44,515 nucleotides of DNA, taken from positions 1 through 44,515 of the IMG/VR virus record IMGVR_UViG_3300009610_000044; one strand, given 5' to 3'. The notes beneath the pieces were generated by a model. That model was given only the letters and a program-made list of their open reading frames with translations, ran no database searches and was not told the DNA's origin. The translations under genes were made by a program, and so were the position numbers. Below, one piece after another: positions 38,548 to 44,515 of the stretch; the stretch's first letter is position 1; each line of letters starts with the position of its first letter. The stretch is from a virus.

Positions 38548-38930
38548 TACTCCGATCGTTTCGCCAGACGGATATCGACGCCATAGATAGGATTTGGCGT
38601 GCGCACCATAGCAATGACTTTTCCGTGCCCGACCGTGAGAACATGGTCATCGATGCAGTTGTCGAGGATAAAGGAGAAGTCATAGCTTATGGTCAAGTGA
38701 AGCTGTTTGCAGAGTTCATGCTTATCCTCGATTTGAGCGCGTCGCAGAGAGTAAGGATAGAGGCGATTAAGCTCTTGATGCTTGAAGCGTTTCGAGGGGC
38801 AGACCAAGCTGGGCTCAAGCGAGTTTATAGCTTCATCAGAGATCCAGGTTTCGCTACACTCATCGAACGGCATTTCGGATTCGAAATCGTCGACGAACCG
38901 GGAGAACTTCTCCTGAGAAAGAAAGACTAA
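38544..38930 (+). CDS. GNAT-like acetyltransferase
   Basis: It encodes 128 residues. An early RSFRQTDIDAIDRIW start, a VIAYGQVKLFAEFM strand, the helix after a degenerate acetyl-CoA site (ASQRVRIEAIKLLMLEAFRG) and a late RVYSFIRDPGFATLIERHFGF motif follow the GNAT fold. The Q/RxxGxG/A loop is not typical (SASQRVRIEA), so activity is uncertain. It overlaps both neighbours by one to four bases. It closes the enzyme-rich module. Confidence 0.6.
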   Translation: MILRSFRQTDIDAIDRIWRAHHSNDFSVPDRENMVIDAVVEDKGEVIAYGQVKLFAEFMLILDLSASQRVRIEAIKLLMLEAFRGADQAGLKRVYSFIRDPGFATLIERHFGFEIVDEPGELLLRKKD

Positions 38931-40246
38931 TGGGCGGCAACAAAGAGGGCAAGAAAACCAACTCCATGCTCGACACGCAGAATGCCCAAAACTCTGCCGA
39001 GCAAGCCAACTACATGGGGGCCGTCAACAAGGGCCTTGCAGGATCACAGGAGCGTGCATCCGATATGTATGGCTCCATGTCCGGTGGCTATAACAAGTTC
39101 ATCGAGGGGGGTGGCAACTTCGACCCAGCCAAGTATGGGGCTTCTTCCGGTGGTGGTTCCGGGGGAGATCCTGGGGGTGCTGGAGCTGCTGCTGCTGATG
39201 GCCGCTTCGGGGAGGCTGAGGGCTCCTATCGCAACTTCATGAGTGGTGGGGGCGTCGATACAGGACGCTTCAATCAGTTCCAAGGGCAACTCGGGGAACT
39301 TGCGAGTTCTGGTGGTTGGGACCAGGGTCGTCGTGACTCGATGGACGAGAACATCAAGGGGATGAAAGGGATTGCTAGTGACCCCGAAATCGCAAATCGT
39401 TTCCGTGGCAATGGAGTCTTTGACGAATTTGCCAAGACCGGGGGATACTCCGAAGGTGACATCTCCAACATCCGGTCACGTGCCAACTCTGTTATCCCTG
39501 CCTATTACGACGTGGCGAAAACTGAAGCTGGACGAATGGGTTCTGTGCAGGGTGGATACGGACCTGGGCGTTCTGCTCTCATGGCTCGCATGTCACGAGA
39601 CCAGTCGCGAGGTGCCGCTGGACAAGCTCTTGACACTGAAGTCGGAATCAAGGAAAACGTCAACGCCGGTCGTCAGTGGGGTTCCGATCAGATGTCCACT
39701 GCTGAAGGAGCCCTCCAAGGAACTCGGATGAACGCGTTGACGGGGGCATCCAGCGCCGAGAGCAATATGCTCAACTCGATTGCCCAGAATCGTATCGGTG
39801 CAGCTGGGGCAGGCGGTGGCAACGAGATCGGAATGCAGGGCGTCGTGCAGAAGGGCAAGATGTTCGGCACACAGGGACTCGAGGGCATGGCTGAGAGTGC
39901 TGCCAACAGAGCCGCTTCTGCTTCTGCTGCTTCCGGCGCTGCCTCATCTCAAGCTGCTGCCGACGCTCGGTGGCGTGCTCAGTTCGACCGTGAGGGTCAG
40001 CAATATGGCCTCGAAGGAATGCAGTCTCTCTACGGCAATGCGCCTGGAGAGGTTGGCATGTATCTCGATGCCAATAACCAGGGACGCTCAGTTAACAACA
40101 GCGTTCAGGGTCGTCTCATCGACCAGCGAATGGGAAACAATCCCAAACGTGACTGGCTCGCAACCATCGGAGGTATCGCAGGAGCCGCTGGGGGAGCTAT
40201 GACGGGAGCCGGAGCACTCGGTTACAAGCCCGGAGGTAGGGGATAA
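38930..40246 (+). CDS. Gly/Ala/Ser-rich internal virion protein (probable)
   Basis: It encodes 438 residues and starts inside TAATG. It is rich in Gly, Ala, Ser, Gln and Asn (GGGSGGDPGGAGAAAADGR; AASASAASGAASSQAAADAR), with helical blocks (GLAGSQERASDMYG) and a C-terminal small-residue hydrophobic stretch (IGGIAGAAGGAMTGAGALG) suited to membrane insertion. It is the first of three consecutive internal-type proteins, as in podovirus ejection cassettes. No catalytic motif. Confidence 0.6.
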   Translation: MGGNKEGKKTNSMLDTQNAQNSAEQANYMGAVNKGLAGSQERASDMYGSMSGGYNKFIEGGGNFDPAKYGASSGGGSGGDPGGAGAAAADGRFGEAEGSYRNFMSGGGVDTGRFNQFQGQLGELASSGGWDQGRRDSMDENIKGMKGIASDPEIANRFRGNGVFDEFAKTGGYSEGDISNIRSRANSVIPAYYDVAKTEAGRMGSVQGGYGPGRSALMARMSRDQSRGAAGQALDTEVGIKENVNAGRQWGSDQMSTAEGALQGTRMNALTGASSAESNMLNSIAQNRIGAAGAGGGNEIGMQGVVQKGKMFGTQGLEGMAESAANRAASASAASGAASSQAAADARWRAQFDREGQQYGLEGMQSLYGNAPGEVGMYLDANNQGRSVNNSVQGRLIDQRMGNNPKRDWLATIGGIAGAAGGAMTGAGALGYKPGGRG

Positions 40247-41301
40247 TGGCTTTCCAGAATCCGTTTCAGTCAATGCGGCGTAGGAACATTCTTGCGCCTT
40301 CATCGTTTAATCAAGAGGGTCCATCCAAGCCGAAGATGAGCTTTGGTATCGAGGCAAAAGAGCCCGATCCCTATCAGCCTCCCAAGCAACGGACCTACGA
40401 GGATGATATCTCAGACCTCCAGAGTCAGTCTGGCCCTGGACTGGAGGCCTATAAAGACTATCTCACAAGGCTCCCAAAGAGAGAGGACAGCAAACCCGGC
40501 GTGATGACTCGTATCGCGGCGGCCCTTTCTGGAGGGGCCGCTGGACTTCGTGACCCAGGGGCGGGCATCAAGGTTGCGCAGGACGTCAACTCCTCGAGCT
40601 ATCGCAATGCTCTCTCTGATTATGCTAACGAGGGCGTCGGCCTGAAAGAGCGGTCGGATATGGAGCAGGACGAGCTTGACTCGAAGTTGAAGGCCCTCAC
40701 GAGCGCGCGTGCGATGGGCCTGAAATACGACGAGTTCGACCTGAAACGTCGCGAGGCTGGTAACAAGAATGCCATCGATCTCCAGAACTCCGAGTCTGGT
40801 CGAATTCGTGCCGACGCCTATGCCAAGACTCAGGGTCGTCCGCGTCATCAGTATCGTGACCAGGAAGATGGCTCTATCCTTGAAATCAATGAGGACGATG
40901 GGACGCAGAGGGTCATTCCGGGTAAGAGCCTTGCTTCTGGACAACTCGGCGTTTCCCGAGGCCAGCTCGGCGTCTCCCAAAGGAACGCTGCGACGGCTGA
41001 GGGCAATCTTGGAGTCAACAAAGACCGTGCTGCTATGTATGGTCGCGGCGTTGACGCGACCATCAAGCGTGGCGACAAGGCAGCGTCTCCTCGAGTTCAG
41101 CAGGATGCCGAGGACCGAGCCCTCACAGAGATGATGAGTGATCCGCTGTTCAAGGATTTCGTCGGTCTGGATGACAAGGGTTTCCCCGCAATCAAGGGCG
41201 ACCCTGACGACCCCGACTATCAGGACTTTCTCGAAGCACTCGACGCTAAGAAGGCTGAAGTCCTGGCCGGCACTTCTCGTCGTAGAACTGGGGGTCGCTA
41301 A
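40246..41301 (+). CDS. Internal or ejected virion protein (probable)
   Basis: It encodes 351 residues, starting in TAATG. It is charged, helical and low in aromatics. A small-residue hydrophobic patch (MTRIAAALSGGAAGLRDPGA) lies at about 86-105, a short direct repeat (GQLGVSRGQLGVSQRN) occurs near 232-247, and the C-terminus is acidic then basic. Context suggests a DNA-ejection protein between the Gly-rich protein and the very large protein; no family recognised. Confidence 0.55.
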   Translation: MAFQNPFQSMRRRNILAPSSFNQEGPSKPKMSFGIEAKEPDPYQPPKQRTYEDDISDLQSQSGPGLEAYKDYLTRLPKREDSKPGVMTRIAAALSGGAAGLRDPGAGIKVAQDVNSSSYRNALSDYANEGVGLKERSDMEQDELDSKLKALTSARAMGLKYDEFDLKRREAGNKNAIDLQNSESGRIRADAYAKTQGRPRHQYRDQEDGSILEINEDDGTQRVIPGKSLASGQLGVSRGQLGVSQRNAATAEGNLGVNKDRAAMYGRGVDATIKRGDKAASPRVQQDAEDRALTEMMSDPLFKDFVGLDDKGFPAIKGDPDDPDYQDFLEALDAKKAEVLAGTSRRRTGGR

Positions 41302-44300
41302 TGCCGCAAGAAAAGGTAAGCCCGTATGAGGCAGCGCGGGCAAGAGTAGCTGCTCGTCGCGCGTCTCAACCGCCTAAGAGGTCGTGGTGGGATACTGGTA
41401 AGGATATTATCGGTGGCGTGACCGATACCATCCTGCCAAGCAAGACCCTCTCCGATTACTGGGAAGGTCCGATGGAGGTGGCTAAGCATCCCATCGAATC
41501 TGCCAAGCGCATCGGACAGAGTCTTTACGAGGGGCAGGCCGACCAGTTCCGCAAGATGAAAGAGGCTCCAACCCTCTCTGAGAAGCTGGCCTATGGAGCA
41601 GCAGGGTCGATACCACTTCTTGGTCCAATGGCTGCTGGAGCCGGCGAAGAGATCGGAAGGGGCAACTTTGCAAGGGGTGGTGGACAGGCTGCTGGTATTC
41701 TCGGTGGCTTGTATGCTGGCTCCAAGGCCAGACCAAAGGGCTCTGTCGTGGAATCTGTAGTCGAGACCCCAAAGCCACGCGCACCTCTTGGCCTCCCCGA
41801 GCGCACAGGTCCTCGTTTCTATGCTGGAGAGGCAGGAGTCGCCGACGCTACACAGACATATCGTCGACACACCGGCAATCCCAATCCCTATATCGAGAGT
41901 GGAACGCAAACTCTCTCAGACGTTGGGGAAGTCGTAACGCTGCCTCCAGAGTTAGCTGCTCAGGGATATGGGCCGCAGGGAGCACCACCTATCTCTGTTG
42001 GCAAGCAGAGGACGAGGCTTGCCCAATCTGAGTTCGAGCGAATCCAGGCAGAGAAGGCTCGTCGTCCTAAGATGGGAGCGCAAATCGGTGGACGAGAGCG
42101 TCTGAACATGGACGTTGAGGCTATCGGGGGAGAAGGCTTCTCTGAAGCTGGTCCATCACGTCAGCCACCTGGTATTCCCTCACAAGAGAAGCTCGTGCCG
42201 CAACGTCCACGGGAAGCTTACTATCCCAAGGAAGACCCAAACGTCCCTGGCATCGGAAACGTGGAGCCTGTGGGCCAGCAGGGTCCAAGAGAGATTCGAC
42301 TCCCAGCGGGTCATCAGTCAGCTCTCCGCAAGATGGGTGTGCCTGAAGACAAGATTCGCACGATGTCGATGACGCAAGCTGACGCGGTGCTCAAGTCGAC
42401 GGGGGCAGCTCCTATTGTTGGTGAACAGCCCAATGCGCGCCTTACTCAAAAGCGTAATCGCGTCGGTGATAAGGTGCCCGAGTTAAAGGACACCCCGATG
42501 GCCGCTGTTGCTGAGCAGGTCAAGGCAGACCTCACAACGGGCACACAGAACAAGCGTCCCTATCAAGGTCTCACCGACAACGACTTGATGACCCTCGGTG
42601 CTCGTGGAGATGCGAGTGCCATTAAGGAGATGATTGGTCGGAAGCGAGGAGAATATCAGCGCGTCACACCCGGCGCTCCTCTCAAAACTCGTCCGGGTGA
42701 TGTTGCCCCTTTCGATAAACCCGCGTCTGCTCCCGTAAAGGATGCCGGTGCGGGTATCTCTGCTAAGTATGCCTTTGAGCAGCCTGATGAGTATGGACGT
42801 CCCACCTCTATCTATAACATTGAGGGCGGGCCTCAGCATGGGTCTTCCGTCACTGCTCAGACGCTTCAGGGGATGGGCATAGCAGTCCCTGAGAAGACTG
42901 CTCCGATGGCTAAGCCTTTGACTCTTGCTGAGAGAATGAAAAGTGAGTCAGGCCACGCACTCCTCGAACGCAAGCCCTACAAACCCATCGACTTCGACAA
43001 GCCTCTACCGGCATCGGAGAAGGGCAATATCTTTCATCGAACTGTCAACGAAAAGTTCGATACCAACTTCGGAAATTGGGTCAACGCTAGGAATGCGTCC
43101 AAGGTCGAAGGAGTCATCAAGCGTCGAGAGTTTGCTGACCTCGATGCGGCTGGCTTCGACGGCATTACTGCGTTCCAAGAGGGGCTTCTCACAGAGGGCC
43201 GCTTCAAGGACATCAAGACTTATTTCGACAAGAAGCATGAGCAGCTAAGCGCAGCAGGGGTCAAGCTTGGCTTCCGTGAGAACTACCTGCCACAGCTCTG
43301 GGAGAACCCTGCCGACGAGGTCTTTGCTGTATCCAAACGGCTGGGACTTAAGCCTACGTTTTCACTGGAGCGCGTCCTCGAGAACTATAAGGCGGGAATT
43401 GCCGAGGGTCTAAAGCCCAAATACAAGAACATCGGTGAGCTGATGGGCTGGTATGAGGGGCGCGCGAACAAGGCCATCGCCGACCGTCTTTTTTTCGATC
43501 ATCTGCGAGAGTCCAAACAGATTCTTCCCGAGGGCAAAGCTCCTTCCGAGTGGTCAACCATCAATCCTGACCATTTCCCCGTGCAAAAATTCAAGACGGC
43601 ACGAGGGGAGCACGTCACGAAGAACTACAAGGCCCCATCGGACATCGCAAAGGCCATCAACAACTACTTAGGCGAAGGACATGAGGCGTTCAAGTGGCTC
43701 GGGGACAAAGCGAGCATTACTAAGAACATCGTCCTCTCATCAGGTATCCCAGGCACCGCCATAAACGCGCACGGTTTCAACATCTCAGCTCGTAACGTGA
43801 TGGCAAATGGTGTTGTCAGCGGTGGAACTCAAGCTCTCAAGTATCTCATTAACACTGGCGCAGACAACCCCATCGCACGGGGCATCGAGAAGATATCGCC
43901 GTGGGAGTCCGCTCGCAAGTTCTTCGACGAGAATCTAAGGGATGCTGCCGACGCTGCTCATCATGGCCTGACCGTTATGACTGAGGACCATGTGATGGGT
44001 GAAAAGGGCTCTGCCCATCTTCTTCGAGAGGCTAAGACTGCCCCTGGTAAGCTCGCCAACAAGGGATTCAATGCTTTCCTCAAAACTCAGGGGAAGTATT
44101 TTGAAGACCCTCTGTTTCAGCATGTCGTTCCCGCCCTGAAAGTCAAGCACTGGAGGGGAATGGCTCAAGACATGATGAAGCAGGGTGTCAAAGAGGTCGA
44201 TGCGAAGAAAGCCGCGGCTGCTGCTACGAACGAGATCTATGGTGGCATCAACTGGGAAGCCATGCAGAGGAGCCGAGACATCCAGAACCTCATGCGGGGT

Positions 44301-44515
44301 ATCGTCCTTGCACCGGACTGGTTTGAGACCCAGTATCGTATCGGTAAGGGGATGGGAAATACTCTTCGTGACCCAACAAATCCGAGGGGCCTGAGCTATA
44401 AGCGTATCGCTGCCAATCTCGTGGCTGCCTACGTTGCTGCTGACGTCATCAACTACAGCATCAACAAGAAGCACATGTGGGATAACGAGACGGGTCACGC
44501 GCTCGACATCAAGGC
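41301..44515 (+). CDS. Large internal virion protein, polyvalent type (3' end beyond window)
   Basis: From ATG 41301 (TAATG) the frame stays open to the right edge: 1071 codons seen, no stop. The N-terminus has a small-residue hydrophobic region (AAGSIPLLGPMAAGAGEEIG, near 97-116) and a disordered Pro/Gly-rich section to about 540. From about 560 come helical segments (FHRTVNEKFDTNFGNWVN, GFRENYLPQLWENP), then ITKNIVLSSGIPGTAINAHG, resembling large polyvalent-protein-associated (LPD) domains of phage ejection proteins. It is probably injected with the DNA. Its C-terminal half and any enzyme domain are not visible here. Confidence 0.75.
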   Translation, partial: MPQEKVSPYEAARARVAARRASQPPKRSWWDTGKDIIGGVTDTILPSKTLSDYWEGPMEVAKHPIESAKRIGQSLYEGQADQFRKMKEAPTLSEKLAYGAAGSIPLLGPMAAGAGEEIGRGNFARGGGQAAGILGGLYAGSKARPKGSVVESVVETPKPRAPLGLPERTGPRFYAGEAGVADATQTYRRHTGNPNPYIESGTQTLSDVGEVVTLPPELAAQGYGPQGAPPISVGKQRTRLAQSEFERIQAEKARRPKMGAQIGGRERLNMDVEAIGGEGFSEAGPSRQPPGIPSQEKLVPQRPREAYYPKEDPNVPGIGNVEPVGQQGPREIRLPAGHQSALRKMGVPEDKIRTMSMTQADAVLKSTGAAPIVGEQPNARLTQKRNRVGDKVPELKDTPMAAVAEQVKADLTTGTQNKRPYQGLTDNDLMTLGARGDASAIKEMIGRKRGEYQRVTPGAPLKTRPGDVAPFDKPASAPVKDAGAGISAKYAFEQPDEYGRPTSIYNIEGGPQHGSSVTAQTLQGMGIAVPEKTAPMAKPLTLAERMKSESGHALLERKPYKPIDFDKPLPASEKGNIFHRTVNEKFDTNFGNWVNARNASKVEGVIKRREFADLDAAGFDGITAFQEGLLTEGRFKDIKTYFDKKHEQLSAAGVKLGFRENYLPQLWENPADEVFAVSKRLGLKPTFSLERVLENYKAGIAEGLKPKYKNIGELMGWYEGRANKAIADRLFFDHLRESKQILPEGKAPSEWSTINPDHFPVQKFKTARGEHVTKNYKAPSDIAKAINNYLGEGHEAFKWLGDKASITKNIVLSSGIPGTAINAHGFNISARNVMANGVVSGGTQALKYLINTGADNPIARGIEKISPWESARKFFDENLRDAADAAHHGLTVMTEDHVMGEKGSAHLLREAKTAPGKLANKGFNAFLKTQGKYFEDPLFQHVVPALKVKHWRGMAQDMMKQGVKEVDAKKAAAAATNEIYGGINWEAMQRSRDIQNLMRGIVLAPDWFETQYRIGKGMGNTLRDPTNPRGLSYKRIAANLVAAYVAADVINYSINKKHMWDNETGHALDIK

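Noticed and set aside
40411-41343. Long minus-strand frame of 310 codons opposite the 351-residue gene
   Set aside because: It lies exactly opposite a well-coupled plus-strand gene, has no ribosome site, and all neighbours are on the plus strand.

Overview
This window is part of the genome of a tailed double-stranded DNA phage (Caudoviricetes), most likely with a short, podovirus-type tail. Two divergently transcribed arms meet at a non-coding centre near 13.1-13.9 kb. The right arm holds a full packaging and head series: small and large terminase, portal, acidic scaffold, major capsid protein, head-tail adaptor, a P22 gp10-like tail hub, an FnIII tail protein, a pectate-lyase-fold tailspike and fibre genes. 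There is no tape-measure or tail-tube gene, and the arm ends in large proteins of the kind that podoviruses eject into the cell. No integrase, repressor or tRNA gene is visible, so nothing points to lysogeny. The host cannot be named from the sequence.

Left arm (1-13,073, minus strand): about 33 tightly packed early or replication genes, mostly joined by ATGA or TAATG overlaps. The recognisable core is a recombination and replication kit: a DUF669-like ssDNA-binding protein, a RecA-fold (Sak4-like) ATPase, a RecB/Cas4-like PD-(D/E)XK nuclease with a probable Fe-S cluster, an SNF2-like helicase and a ParB-like protein cut by the left edge. Around them lie many very small proteins, an unusual number of them Cys4 zinc ribbons. 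A lytic-transglycosylase-like gene also sits here rather than in the late arm.

Centre (13,074-14,994): about 880 bp without genes holds a good leftward promoter, three sites for one inverted-repeat operator motif, several direct repeats and AT-rich tracts, which fits a control region or origin. It is followed by one isolated gene (13,957-14,469) framed by matching hairpins and closed by an intrinsic terminator. Next comes a second repeat-rich gap with three TATAAAT units, ending in a strong sigma70-type promoter (TTGACT-N17-TACACT) that probably drives the right arm.

Right arm (14,995-44,515, plus strand): packaging and head genes (15.0-27.4 kb), tail hub, spike and fibre genes (27.4-33.8 kb), an unusual module (32.9-38.9 kb) and internal or ejected virion proteins (38.9 kb to the right edge, the last one incomplete).

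The most unusual part is 32.9-38.9 kb. A fibre-like protein ends in about 40 His-x-Asp repeats. It is followed at once by a small HExxH protein, a radical SAM/SPASM enzyme, a two-domain methyltransferase-like protein, a holin-like protein, a second virion-like protein and a GNAT-like acetyltransferase. The same His-x-Asp motif recurs as a tail on the radical SAM enzyme and twice in the second virion-like protein. I infer a phage-encoded system that builds, modifies or docks a metal-binding His-Asp fibre. It recalls His-Xaa-Ser radical-SAM systems but lies inside a tail cassette. A second group of observations concerns structured RNA-like elements: one closes directly on the large-terminase start, one follows the capsid gene, and one long hairpin lies in the left arm.
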